DNA of 64,000 nucleotides from Hybos culiciformis (GCA_964007475.1 OZ023274.1:52347678-52411677); one strand, 5' to 3'; positions 10,732-23,396 are shown, numbered from the stretch's first letter. Made by a program: numbers and translations. Notes: generated by a model from the sequence alone, not told the origin.

Positions 10732-13700
10732 ATTCCGATAAAAATCCGACAAGACATTAATTTTTTTTTTTTAATGTTTACAGATTTGAAAATTTTTTAT
10801 GCTTCGATAAAGCGCCAAATCAGGGTCAATAATAATAAAATAATTATTAGTTTTTATTTTTAATTTTTTTTTATTAAAAATAACTATGTATTTATTAATT
10901 TAACTTTCTTTTTTTTTTTTTGTATTGTTATGAAATTATACATAGTATTTAAATACTTTATGAAAGAAATGTTTAAAAAAAAAATTTTCTTTTAGAAAAT
11001 CATCGGTCTCTCTAAAAAAAAACTAAAATATTAATAAAACATTTTTAATATTTATGTAGGTATGTATGTTTGTATATACATAGATTTTATAATTTATCGT
11101 TAATTCCAATTTCAACACTTATTATATTTCGAAACAAAAAACGAAAAACGAAAAAAAAGATTTAATGTAAACATATAACAAAGTTTATAATAATGAATTT
11201 TTTTGTATTTTCTGATCTTTCAAAAAAAAAAAAAAAATATATATCTTTTATTTTCTTTTATTCACAAAAATTCATTAAAAAATCCAGATTCAGTACAGAT
11301 AGTAGAAGGCCAAAATATATATATAATCTTAATATTTTTTTTTGTTATTTTTATTTGAACTTCTCTTTTTCTTCACAACCAAAAAAAAAAAATTAATACA
11401 ACTCACACAACTTAATTTTTACTTTATTTTTATTTTAAATTTTATTTTATATTTTCTTGAAAATTAATTTTTCGAAATCCATTATTCTTTTCTTTAAATT
11501 TTTTTTTCTAAATTCTTTTTCTTCTTGCATGAAATTATTTAAAAAATATTATTATTGGAAAAATGTTATAAAATCATAAAAGAAAAAAAAAAAAAAAAAA
11601 AAAACAAAAAAACTGACATTTTAAAAATTTATTTTGCGCTTGTATTTTTTTTTTTTCGAATTCAATATATGTTGTGTATGTATTGTGTGTGTGTGTGTTT
11701 AATGTTGCGTGTATGTGTGTTTATACTCCAACTATGGTACATACATTTTTTTTTCTAGAAACGAATAAAATAAAAATATAACATGAAACAAAATTAAAAC
11801 ACTTATAAAATTTTTAAATTGAAATTTTTATTGTGTCAAAGGATATTCTATTGTAATAATATTATTATTATTTTTACAGAAGATGCACCCCAGTGAATAG
11901 AAATCAATTTTTTTAATTTATTTTTTTTAATTAATAATTTGAAAATTTTCATTCATATAAATATAACTAAATTTGACGAAAAAGGGATTGAAAAAAAAAA
12001 ATAAAATAAAAATTAATTAATTAAATTCACTTTAGTTTGCTTTTGTGACGTATATTTACACACTATATAAATATCGCCATCAAAATTCATTAAATTTTAA
12101 TTTGCCATTTATTTTTTCTTTTAAAAATTATTATAATTTTTTTATTTTATTTTTTTTATAATTAACAGTTGAAAATTTATGTAACACATATAATTTTCAT
12201 ACAATTATGTGTATGTACATACTCTGTGTATTATCCTTTTCTATGATAGAAAAAAAAAATTACAAGAACAACATCACTACTATACTTGGGTGATTTTTTG
12301 AATGTTTTTTTTTGTTTTTTTTTTTTTTTTAAATATTTCGATTTTTTTTTTTATAATCCAATGATTTTTTTTGATTTTGTATTATTTATTTTTTAATTAA
12401 GTTTTTTTTAGGAACTTTTTTATACTTTTGAAATTTTGTTTTAGTATAACAGTATAACATATATATATAGATAGATAGGTAAATAATAATATAGTATTAT
12501 ATGATATATTTTTGTTAATTTAATTTTTCTTTATTTTTTTTTTTTTTTTTATTCAAAAAGAAGAACAAAAAAAAATTTTTTATTTTTTAGTATCCTTGAT
12601 TTTATAATACGAAAAAAAAAAAAAAAAAACAAAATAACACAAAAAAAAACTAAATATAGAAAATATTGTATATAATATATATATATATATTTATATATAT
12701 AAATGTGTATTCTTTTTTTTAAAAAAAAAAAAAACAATTTTTTTTTCCTGTATAGAAAAAAAAAACAAAAAACCAAGAAACGTAATTACACTTCCGTTTT
12801 CACGCACCGTTTTCTTCGAAGCAATATAACATACTGAATATGTTTTACGAAAAAGAAAAAAAAAAGCGAAAAAAATGGAGTTTTATACTACATTTATTAA
12901 TAAAATTTTTACTTCTTAAAGAGACAAAGAGAGAGAAAATTCACCAGAAATAAAATAATATTTTCTTTTTTTTTTTCGAAAAGAAAACATAGTTTTTTTT
13001 TTATTCTGTGTTCTGTGTGTAAAAAACTGTAAATGTAAATATTATATTAAACATTAGATACAAAAAAAAAAAACATAAGAATAATGAAAAAAAAAAAATT
13101 TCATACAAAAATGTCGTCATATTTAAATTTTATAATTTAGTGTCAGAATAGGAAGCCAGAATTAAAATAAAATATTAAAATGAATTTTGTAAAAACTAAA
13201 TTTTAAATATTATATTTATTTATATTCCATTTTAGATACTTGCAATTATTATAAACTATGTAGTATAAAACAAACAGACATTCTACGTATAATAAATAAA
13301 GAATTTTATGTTTTTTTGTAATGAGGAGATTTTAATTTTTCCTTTATATTTAATTTCGAAATTTTGCAGGTTCTCGTTATCTTTTAGAGTACTAACTAAC
13401 TATATATTTCTTTATAATATTATTATTTTGTAAATTCGAAAATCCAAAAATTTTAATATAGTCACTCTACTATCACTAATACTATCACTAGAAATAAAAA
13501 TAAATATAATAAAAAAAAAAAACTGCATTTTTTTTTTGGAGAAGTTGTTGGGTGAGTTATACTTACTATTTTATAAAAAAAAAAAAAAAAAATAGTCTTC
13601 ATTTTTATAGATTTCATCGAAAAATTACCTAGACTTTTTCCCGGATTAGGTACACACGTACATACAAAATAAAATTTCTGTTTTTTCTTTGTTCAATAAA

Positions 13701-14051
13701 GTGCATAATTAGATAGGCTTTTTTTTTTTTTTTTGGTCTTTTTTCTTTTATAGCAAATTTAAGTTGGTTAAAAAAAAAAATATCTTATAAAGAGAAAAAA
13801 AGGAATTAGGTAGTTATTATGCAATGTTTTTATTTTAACCTTTACATGAAAAGTTGCTGTTTTGTAAATGAAGTTGGATATAAAATGAGTAAGAAGAAAA
13901 AAAAAAAATTAAATAAAAATAAATAAACTGGTTTTGCCAGGTTTTATAAACATACCAATAATCATTATTTTTGGAGTTTGGAGTGCATACCTATACAGAA
14001 AATATTAAAATTAAAATTTTTTTGTTTCTTGACTTATGGTTTATTTATTTT
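10732..14051. other. Homopolymer-dense AT-rich stretch, no gene
   Basis: The densest A/T homopolymer region of the window, with runs of 15-22 bases (for example A runs near 11582-11604 and T runs near 12540-12551). It also holds a (TG)n block near 11684-11700 and an (AT)n block near 12668-12700. Frames at 11193, 11555 and 12549 are made of K, F, I and Y runs and are artefacts. Confidence 0.7.
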
Positions 14052-14077
14052 CTTATTATTATTATTATTATTATTAT
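14052..14077. repeat. (TTA)n microsatellite
   Basis: About eight tandem copies of TTA/ATT. A similar block occurs at 35165-35190, and an (AAT)n block near 49531-49548. Confidence 0.9.
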
Positions 14078-14261
14078 TTTTTTTGCCAACCTAGAAAAAA
14101 ATATTGTTTTATTGAATTAAAAATTTTTTACAATTACAAAATAATAATAAATTTTCTAATAATTAGTCTGTAATATTTTGTTATGGAAATAACAGACTTA
14201 TTCACATATACCCATAGATTCTTAAAATGTCCAGGAAGTATATTTCTAGAATTACTGCAGT

Positions 14262-14590
14262 CTATACGGCCAGTTGGTGAACATGCCGCAAGAGTGGGTC
14301 TCGTTTAATCAATCGTGCCGTAGTTGAGAAAGAAAGAGAAATATTAGCTTTATCTCACAAATCTCCGGCTCTTGAAAGATCCAGAAACAGCACATTAGGT
14401 GACTACTTCGTCGATGACATAAATTAACTTATCCCAGGGAAGTGCTGAAATATTTAAACACCGCGGGATGGATTTAGCAACGTTGGATCGTCATCATGGT
14501 TACGAGTGTTAGTGGTAGCAAAATCGATTTATATTTCGATAACCTACGCGTAATGTACTTTTAGGCTGTTTTGGGATCTAATTGTAATCT
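14262..14590 (+). mobile_element. 3' fragment of non-LTR retrotransposon (family 1)
   Basis: A degenerate C-terminus of a non-LTR retrotransposon polyprotein, spread over shifting frames. Segments in order are EHAARVGLV (from about 14279), a CRS remnant, HKSPALERSRNSTLGDYF (from about 14358), and YPREVLKYLNTAGWI ending at TAG 14475-14477. This is the familiar insect pattern C-x-x-C ... E-T-x-x-H-x-x-x-x-C-P-A-L-x-x-x-R-x-x-x-L-G ... I-L-x-F-x-x-x-T-G-W found at the very end of I/R1/jockey-type ORF2 proteins, after the RT and sometimes RNase H domains. The zinc-knuckle cysteines are partly lost and there are several frameshifts and stops, so it is dead. About 100 bases of 3' UTR follow. A second copy of the same family lies at 51160-51500, aligning best around AGAAACAGCACATTRGKTGA. 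Confidence 0.75.
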
Positions 14591-14640
14591 ACATAATTAT
14601 TTGTTGTTTTTTTTTAAGTTTATATTGTTTATATTGTAAT

Positions 14641-15162
14641 GGGCTGGTGCTCGCAAAACCCATCTTGAATATCTGGACAAAGTTCAGAGAAGGGCTATTA
14701 GATTGATAAACAACGACCAAACCACTCAACCACCGTCGTAATGTAGGCTCTCTTTCCATTTTTTATAAATACCTTGTTGGAATGGATACGTGTTCCCTGG
14801 AAGTAAAAGCCCTACTTCCTCAACTTCAAGTATTTTCACGCCAAATACGTACCGCTTCAACGTCACACCCATATTTCTTAAAAATTCCCAGTTGTGATAG
14901 AACGAGCTTCGGAGATTCGTTTTCAATTCGCACATCGCGAATGTGGAATGCTCTCCCATTAAAGATGTTCCCGACAGCTGGTGGACGCTTGATTTACGAC
15001 TTGCGCCGCTTTAAGAAAAGTGTAAATGATTACCTACTAACTGTCCCACTTTTTAATCCCGTCTAAACTTCCTGTCCTCATTACCAAATCCATACTTCTT
15101 ATAGTATAAAAGGTATCCCACCTAGTGATTTGGTAACTTTAATAAAAAAAAAAAAAAAAAAA
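14641..15162 (+). mobile_element. 3' fragment of CR1/L2-like non-LTR element (family 2)
   Basis: A 5'-truncated insertion holding the last part of a reverse-transcriptase ORF, a short 3' UTR and a poly(A) tail (15144-15162). It begins H-L-E-Y-L-D-K-V-Q-R-R-A-I-R-L-I at 14661, shifts frame between 14710 and 14731, then runs HRRNVGSLSIFYKY and on to a stop at 15064-15066. The end contains IRTSRMWNALPLKMFP and DLRRFKKSVNDYL. The series L-x-x-V-Q-R-R-A, H-R-R-x-V-G-S-L-S-x-F-Y, and R-T-x-x-x-W-N-x-L-P ... F-K-x-x-V-N is well known from the C-terminal end of insect CR1/L2/jockey-type RT proteins. ttgtaat occurs just before the start (14634-14640) and just after the tail (15164-15170), a probable 7-bp target duplication. 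Base composition is markedly less AT-rich than the flanks, as expected of a relatively recent arrival. Confidence 0.8.
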
Positions 15163-15170
15163 CTTGTAAT

Positions 15171-18100
15171 TATTTAAATAAAATATGTACGTCATGTATT
15201 GTATAACTCTAGCTTAATAATTTTCTCCCTTACAATGTCACTTACTATTTATAGCCTAAAATATGTGCTGAATAAGTTCTATATCTAAAGTAACTATCTT
15301 AACGTAAGTATTTCAATATCTAAGTAATACTCTAAGTAAGTATTCTGATCTATCTAATAGTTTAATGTAGGGATTAGGCACAACACTTGCAAATGAACTA
15401 AAATTTATTACAATTATAATGATCTGAATTAGCATCATCATCCTTGCTGCCTAATCTTGAAATATAATAACTACTTCTTTAAATACGTAATAACAATATA
15501 TATCAAAAATATTACAAACTCTGAAAACTTTCTTAAAAAAAACTATTCGCAAATACCGTTTAAATATTTGGTATCAATTTACTTATTAATTTTCTTACAA
15601 ATTGATGCTTTTAATTAAAAATCAAAAAGAAAAAAATCTAAAATCAATTAATAAATGTAGGTACTTACTATAAAATTAATTTAAAATTGAATATTTAAGA
15701 GATTTATGGAAATTTTCTTCAAATTTTTTGATTTTTAGTTAAAATATAAGAATAATGTGCGATACCTATATGTCTATGTAAAAATATTTATCTACAATAT
15801 ATACAGGCAGACAATTCACTTCTGTTAAATTACTATCTTTTTTTTTTCTTTACACCGAGTCCACAAAAAATTGGGTGAGAATGTTGGACAGCAGGAGAAA
15901 GAAAACACTAATATAAAAAAGTATCTGAGCCAAAATTTACAAAAAAAAAATCCATGTTTGTTATCTCATTTTCATGTAGTATTGTAGAAGATAATATTCT
16001 ATGTTTCGAGGAGTTTGCGTTGAAATTATTATGATGAACGCATGAGCACTAAAAGTATCTGCAAAAATATGGAAATCTTTTTATTTGAAATTACAATCAA
16101 ATAAATAGTATTAATAAGTTGAATATATTTTTTTTCGGAATTATTCCATTTTAAACTATATTCTATTTATTAAATTAAGTTATAAATTTTTAAAATTAGA
16201 ATCATTGTAATAAAGACAATTTTTATATAGCAAGTACCTAATATATTAAAAACTTTCCTCTCAATTATCGTCAAATTTTCGAAAGTTTGTATAAAAATTA
16301 TACATGAATATTGATAAAACTTAAGATACCTAATAATATATAGGAAAAAAAAAGAACTATTCTATGTTTTTCGGTCATGGCTGCTGCACGCACTTGAACT
16401 CGTTTTTATATTTAATGATTCCTTTTTAAGATTTATGAAAGTCTTGGTTGAGCTAATATTTTGTATTGAAACTCAAACATTATGCGGAGAAAAGTATATG
16501 TAGATATATCCCTAATACAATATGGAAAACATGATAATAAGAAAAGATTTTCAATTGGAAATGGTTTTCTTATAAGCTCCATTATAGCGAATTTTCATAA
16601 TAAAGAATGAGATGATCTGAAAATTGTCAATATTTTGAAAAAGTAAGCTAAGGGTTTGAACGTTATTATAATAGATATAGAACAGAATAAAATAAAAATT
16701 CAATTCAATTTTCATTTTTTTTTCATTCCACTAAATTTTACAATAATTTTTCTTTAAATCAAACAGTTAAATATAAAAGGTAAGGTTGGGTTTTTGTTCA
16801 ACTTTTTAGATAGACTTATGACTAGAAATACTAATCTAAAAATAAAAATAAAAAAAAAACAAAAGAAGAAGCTAATTGAGTGCTAAACTAAGTGGTTTAC
16901 TGCTGTAGCATATATACTATTCAATACTCTACTCATAGTCAATAATATGTTTGAAATACAAATTTAATAAGAACGACTCTTTGAAGTTTAATTGTCAATA
17001 ATTTGGATCAATCAATGATATGAATAAAAAAATACGCGTACGTATACGTTAAAAGTATATATAAAGCCTAAATAATGTGATGCAGAAAATATGAAAATTA
17101 TAAAATCTACATTGCCGAAACCTTTTTTAAAATTTCCCATTTTACTTATTATTATTGAAGAAACGCAGATTTATATCTTTAATTTTAATGTATATTTCAA
17201 GAAATTATTATATATCTTTAATTGGTTTGATTTATGTATAGTAGATAAGATTTAAAGAAAAATGGTTTATGCTATAAGATGGATCTTTTTATGAAAAGGC
17301 TTTTAAAAAACTCCGGGCAAAGTCAATATTTTAGGTTCTTTGTATATTTTTTTTATTCTCATTGTGGATGGATATATAAAATCAGTACACTAAATGTATA
17401 TTATGAGAATAAGTTCAGGAAAAAAGTTTATTGACTGGTGGTGGAAATATACTATTATGAATAGAGAAAAAAATATTTTTTTGAAGGGGTAATATATTTA
17501 TCGCAGGGTGATATATTTTAAAATTAAAATGTCCTTTTCTAGAAATTCAAAAAAAAATATATATATATACATAAATATACATATATAGGAAGTACATAAT
17601 ATCAAGGTAAAAGTAAATATTTATGTTAAGATTTTTATGATTTAAAATTACTGCTTAACAATTGAAATAAAAATATTGATTTCTAATAATAAAGGGTTTA
17701 ATGACAATTTTTTGTTTCGACTACGTGTTAGGAAGTTTATGCAAAAAGGCCTGCATACATTTATTCCGGTCTACCCGACACTTTCACGAGCACAAGTAAA
17801 AAAATTGCACAGGTTTCCCGATGCACATGTGATCTGTATTTTTTTAATATATTTATATGTACAGATAAATCTGCAAATCGAAAAGTGTCTCCGGGAAAAA
17901 ATACAAAGTTTCATAGAACCATTCAATACAAAAAAAAAAAATACATTATTCGTTTCACGAAATAAGCTAAACTCAAACTTTTTATTATTTCACTAAATTT
18001 TTATTCTTTTACAAAAAATTTTCAACATTATTTTTTTTAAATCAAGCCAGATTATAGTCTTCTGTAGATATGGCAATTGTCGTGTAAATCCAATCTAATT

Positions 18101-19236
18101 TTTGTTCTTAAAATAAAACCAAGTATATACATTTTTTTCATTACATCTCATCAGAACAACATTGCGAGTTAAATTAACTTAATTCGAATTTTAATATGAA
18201 TCTTCTGAAAAAGAATTCTTTATTAACCAAATTAAGAATATAATAATTGGAAGCAATTTTTTTTTCTTATAATTATCTATGAAAAAGATATAAAAATTAT
18301 CAAAATAACGAATAATTGCTGATCTTTAAAGAAATTTTGTATTAATATTGTCAGATAAAAACGGAATCATTTTATTTTCTTCTCCTCAATAAAAAAAAAA
18401 AACAGAAAAATAATAATCGAGCAATAAATACTTGTACATAGTAGTTAGTTATATTTGTTAATAATATATAGATAAACTACTTTTTATAAACTTTTGACAT
18501 TTTTCTTAATGTTCAATGTCCATAAATTATTATTCAACTTAGAAAATTTCATAGTAGTTTCCAAAGTAGTATCTATATGAACATTTTCTGTGTTCTTATA
18601 TTATAATAAAGTATAAAATAAAAAATCAGATTCAAACACCAAAATATTTTTAGGAAATTTATCTGTTTACACATAATTTTTGATGATATTATACATCTAT
18701 TTAAAAACATAATGGATAACATGGAATATGTCGTTCGTCGCAGTTTTTAAAATTTTTTGTTATTTCAGTATTATTTTTTGATGGGATTTTTCCATTAGAA
18801 TTAGGTGACAGAAGAAAAATTGTGGCAGTTAATGACATATTTCTGTCAATTGAAAATAGAAAAATATAAGATAAATTTTAATAGTTTTTAAATTAATTTA
18901 TGAAGTGGTTAAATTGATTTCAATTTTTCCAAACTTGGGTTAAAATCGGTATAAATTTTACATCACATACATATAATCGTTTTTATTTTTAAAACCTAAG
19001 ACGTAGAAAGTATCTGTTGTACGAGTGTACGATGTATAATAATTAATAACATATGTTGCTTTAAATTAACTTGAACCAGGTGAAATTTTTTTTATATCTG
19101 TCAATATTTTTGAAATAATATTTTATCAAAGAAATAATATTAAAGATGGTATTATAGGTTAATAAATATAAATTGAAGAAAACAATTTGATTTTGATTTT
19201 GCTTTTAATAATGATTGCCAATCTACTGAGATCATA
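15171..19236. other. AT-rich sequence, no gene recognised
   Basis: AT-rich DNA with scattered homopolymers. A plus-strand frame at 17676-17996 (106 codons) includes a less AT-rich stretch at 17715-17830, reading FMQKGLHTFIPVYPTLSRAQ. It has no recognisable domain, and its C-terminal half is K/N/F-rich filler. The patch at 16365-16480 is also somewhat less AT-rich and unexplained. Confidence 0.45.
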
Positions 19237-19251
19237 CATTAATAAGGATGC

Positions 19252-19545
19252 ATGTCAGTTGTACAATTACCAGTTGTACAATTTTTTTGTACCAGTTGTA
19301 CAATCCAAAATACCACTTGTACAATTTAAAATTTAATTGTACATCTGGTTTTTTGGATTGTACAAGTGGTAAAAAGATTCCACTTGTACAATTGACCACT
19401 TGTACAGACTAGTGCCAGTTGTACAATCCAGTTGTACATTTTAGACCAGTTGTACAATCTCGATTTTTTCGAATTAACCACTTGTACAATTTTTGACAGT
19501 TGTACAATCTTTTTTTTTTTGTAATTTACCACTTGTACAATTTTT
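19252..19545. repeat. Left arm of FB-2 (TTGTACAA-type units)
   Basis: About fourteen copies of CCAGTTGTACAAT or CCACTTGTACAAT, separated by variable A/T-rich or T-run spacers. The unit contains the 8-bp palindrome TTGTACAA; orientation is given by the flanking CCAG/CCAC. Confidence 0.9.
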
Positions 19546-19554
19546 GGAAAAGGC

Positions 19555-19950
19555 GCTAGGGCGGCGCAGTGAAATAAGGCCGCGTGGAGGTCTAATTTCA
19601 TGTTTCAAAATGAAATAAGACCTCAATAAAAAATCTTGTGAGGTGAGCACACAGGGCAGGGGGCAGCAGGGCGGCGGGCGGGCGGTTGGTCAGTGGGATT
19701 TGCGGCTGGCGCCAACCGCCCGGCCGCCGCCCTGCTGCCCCCTGCCCTGTGTGCTCACCTCAGAAGATTTTTTATCGAGGTCTTATTTCGTTTTGAAACA
19801 TGAAATTACTACGCGGCCTTATTTCATTTATCAAAATGAAATAAGCCCGCGAGGACTTTTTTTGCGGTCTAATTTCATTTTTCAAAATGAAATAAGACCG
19901 CAACAAAAAATCCTAGAGGCCTTATTTCCATCCTCCGCTAGGGCACGGTC
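19555..19950. mobile_element. Inner palindromic GC-rich core of FB-2
   Basis: A second-level palindrome. The left half includes CGCTAGGGCGGCGC, TGAAATAAGGCCGCG, and GTGAGCACACAGGGCAGGGG. The right half has the complements in reverse order, with the turn near 19690-19712. Several copies of TGAAATAAGACC and its complement lie within. The outer ends match imperfectly: GGCGCTAGGGCGG on the left and GTGCCCTAGCGGAGG, reverse-complemented, on the right. It may be an independent foldback element inserted between the arms, or the native centre of FB-2. Confidence 0.7.
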
Positions 19951-20019
19951 ACCCATTATGCACAACAGCTTTTCCATACATCTTGCTTAGTTTTTCACGG
20001 TTATAACTTTACCATAGAG

Positions 20020-20389
20020 ATTGTACAACTGGTTAAAAATTGTACAAGTGGTTAATTTGATAAAAGATAAATTGTACAACTGGTCAAAAATTGTACAAGT
20101 GGTTAATTTTATAAAAATAAATATTGAACACCTGTTCCAACATTGTACAAGTGGTTAATTTGAGAAAAAAAGGATTGTACAACTGGTCTAAAATGTACAA
20201 GTGGTGAAAACTGAATTGTACAAGTGGTACAATTGGATAAATCGATTGTACAACTGGTAAATTGTACAACTGGTCAATTGTGCAACTGGATTATTTTTTA
20301 CCAGTTGTACAGAGAAAAAATACCAGTTGTACAATTTTTTTCTCCATACAAATTGAAAAATTGTACAACTGGTAATTGTACAAGTGGCA
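20020..20389. repeat. Right arm of FB-2
   Basis: Units of ATTGTACAACTGG and ATTGTACAAGTGG, complementary to the left arm. One stretch, about 20298-20336, carries two units in the opposite orientation (accagttgtaca), so the arm contains a local inversion or a small internal hairpin. Confidence 0.88.
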
Positions 20390-20404
20390 CTCACCCATTA
20401 ATAA

Positions 20405-23396
20405 AGTTGACTTTGGTAATAGGAAGGCAGTATATTTCCTTATAAATGAGTTACGGTGTCCAATTTCCAAATTTGAAAATAATATCAATGTGTTCGATTT
20501 ATTTTTTAATTGCTTCTTAAATATATAGATTAAGTTAATTATATTATTTTATAGTATTTCTATTTCCATTTCACATTGTAAAAATATTATATGAAATTTT
20601 ATTCATTTATCTTAATTTGCTTAATAAATCCAGTTTTTCTTTAAAAAAAAAAAAAGAATCTCTGAAGACCAGTAAATCTTTTTTTTAATTCTAATTCTAA
20701 TTTTTTTACACTTCGGTGGACAGAATTAACGTCTCAAATTTCAAAACTAAGTAGAATTATACTAAAAGGATCTACAATTTTATGTGAAAAAGGATATAAT
20801 GTAGTTTAGTAAGGAGATAATTTTCTGTGTTAATGTTATAATACCTTTCCTTTAATAATGAAGTTTTTGACTGATTATTATAGAAATATAAAGATAATAT
20901 AAGAAATATAAAGATATCGATAATTCCAAAACTCCAATCAAGGTTGAACATTTTTTGTTGAAGCTAATTTTGTTTTTAATAAATGAACCTTTAAAGGATT
21001 CAAATCAAACTTTTTTAGAAGGAATATTGCATTATTTTATTCTATTTGAAATAAAGTTACATTTTAACCTCGACTATGTTATTAACCTAACATTCTTATT
21101 ATTAACCAGAACATTATTAAAGTTCATTAAATATTTTGAAATGATGACAAAAATTTCGAATAAATTCTTTCCAAAGAATGTCCGTCATTATAACCAACCC
21201 TTAATTTCAACTATTTAAATTGCATTAATTCAAAATGAAAATGGAAAAATGTATACTTTTCACTTTAATATAAAATAATCATTAATCTGTCTCTACAGAA
21301 CATTAAATTTTCTCAATGACTTTATATAAAAAAGTAAAAAAAAAAAAAAAATCAAAATCACATCACTTTTAATGTTACAATAAAGCAACACGAAAAATTT
21401 GTTTATCCCTGAGGACATTTGATTTTTCGTTTTGTTTTATATTCCTTTTTTTTTTTTTGGAAAATCACGAAAAGGTAAAATTCTTTTTTATTTTATTTTT
21501 TTTCAATTGTAGGAAGACCAATTGCTGATGCATTTACAGCGAGTGAAAACATTGAATAAATTATTTTCCTTAACGATACATATATTCACTTGAATTCAAG
21601 AAGTAGGTATTCTCGATGATGTTTAAATCGAACGTTGAAGTTAGAAATATTTTTATTTGTTTTAAATATTTATTTTATTCAAGTTACAGTAAACGTCAGA
21701 CAATTATTATAATATTCCTATTAATTTAGTAATATCCGGTGTCGAAATTCCAAGGTTTAAAGTTGTTTGTTCGAGAGGATTTCAAAGTCACATGCTTGCT
21801 CCTCCCTTAGATATAATCAAAATTTAATAAATCAAGAATATTGTCAATGAGATGTGCCAAGTTAATCATTCTGAACTTACAAAAGTCTCCCAAACTTCGC
21901 TAAATGTTCCATTTTACCTGTTTAAAGTTTACAACATACAAAATTGTATTAAAAACTTCTTGATTAGGTATTAAATTTTAAGATTTTAAGATAAATTGTT
22001 ATTAGAGTTTCTGTATTTCTCCCTTCAAGTTTTTTTTTGTTGTAAATGAATAATTTTTAAGACAAATTTTACCCTAGAGAATCAATAGAAATAAAAACAT
22101 GAAAATTATTTGATATATGTTTGTCTTACATGTCTGTTTGGTAATGTTTTGGGTATTTTTCCTGTACATTTTTTTTTTTAGGTATTTAGTGCCCTTTAAA
22201 AGTGTTAAATTTATGGACATTTTTTTTTTATCTAACGACAAAATTTTATGTTTAACTTTTTTTTTTTTTGTGAATTTAATATTTATGTGGAAGTTTAAGA
22301 CAAAGTAAAAAAATATAATGATTGGTATGATGTGTGACAAAGTACAAAGAAAATTGACATACGTATTCAAATCGGACTTTAAATATGATTTGTAGATAAA
22401 GATTATATATAGCAGATTTATATACAGATATCTTAATAGTTAACACTTGGTTCTATAGTTACAATAGTTTTTATGTTTTCTGATGTTCGTAAACATTTTT
22501 TACCTTTATCGATATATTCAATAAATAAATATTAGATTTTATCAAAAATTCTTTTTATATTAACTTATTTAAACGTATCTATGTTTGCATTAAATATAAA
22601 ACTTTTCAATATTTAAATATCTGAAAAACTGCGAGAAGATACTTTTAATTATATCTATATTATTATAGATATCGTATAATTAAGTTAAGCTACAAAAATT
22701 ATCAAAAACCAAAATAAAATAAAATGTTTTTTCCGTTTAAATTTTAGCTTGAATTTCTGTAGAAACTATTAATTTTTTTGTAATAAAATTAATGAATATA
22801 CAGTGAGTATGTATAAAATTATTTTTAATAAATTTTCAACTTCCAAATAAATAATAAATAAAAAAAAATAAAATAAAAAATTTTGATCGATTTTAAAATT
22901 AACTGTCATGAGTCATGAGATGACATTATTGAAACAAAAGCGATGTGAATTAAATTTGGGGAAGACTTCAATTAATTTCATATATAGAAATTACAAGCGG
23001 CGGAATGTATGTATAATTGTGCATTCAACAAACACTACACATCTGTATATATATAGTGCGATTGAAATGCATTTTTTTTTAAAACAAAAAATGATTAATT
23101 TTTTTTTGTTAAAAAAATACCACATGTTTTGTATAATAAAATACGGTGTTCTCTATTAGCTTCTTAAAATATGAAAGGAGGTTTCATTCTAAAAATAATA
23201 CAAAATGAGTATATACATATGTACACATTTCAGTAACAACGGCTCCCTATTTAAAAAAATAAAAATCTTCACCCAAATTTTTATCAAGTTTTCAAAAAAT
23301 TATTTTTTTTTTTATCTTTTTCAATTACAAAATAAATTAATTTTATACTAATTTATTTTTAATTCATTAATTTAATTTATTTTCAAATTCATTAAA
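20405..23396. other. AT-rich sequence, no gene recognised
   Basis: AT-rich DNA. A less AT-rich patch at 21700-21912 includes a minus-strand ATG (21912-21910) opening ten codons (M-E-H-L-A-K-F-G-R-L) to a GTAAGT donor consensus at 21880. At 21513 a pyrimidine-rich TTTTTTTTCAATTGTAG precedes a short plus-strand frame reading R-P-I-A-D-A-F-T-A-S-E-N-I-E then stop, a possible terminal exon. Neither is strong enough for its own entry. The plus-strand frames at 20955 and 22908 have no recognisable domain. Confidence 0.4.

Larger units (their letters stand above)
19246..20395. mobile_element. Foldback-type DNA transposon FB-2 (nested palindrome)
   Basis: A 1150-bp foldback element. Each arm is a dispersed array of a short unit, CCASTTGTACAA(T) on the left and its reverse complement on the right. 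The outer ends are imperfect inverted repeats: GGATGCATGTCAGTTGTAC on the left and, reverse-complemented, GGTGAGTGCCACTTGTAC on the right. The element is bounded by a perfect 9-bp direct repeat, cattaataa, at 19237-19245 and 20396-20404. Between the arms lies a GC-rich core (about 19555-19950) that is itself palindromic. No transposase is encoded; the frames inside come from the repeats and the GC core. A 9-bp duplication fits FB/MULE-type transposition. Confidence 0.88.

Noticed and set aside
12549..12776. 75-codon minus-strand frame
   Set aside because: Runs of F, K and Y from poly(A), poly(T) and (AT)n tracts.
14726..14959. 77-codon minus-strand frame
   Set aside because: Antisense shadow of the family 2 retrotransposon coding frame on the plus strand.
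19643..19990. 115-codon plus-strand frame
   Set aside because: Lies wholly in the palindromic GC-rich core of FB-2; its residues follow the inverted repeat, not a protein family.
19326..20488. Several minus-strand frames with repeated L-Y-N and C-T-T-C motifs
   Set aside because: Translations of the TTGTACAA arm units of FB-2.
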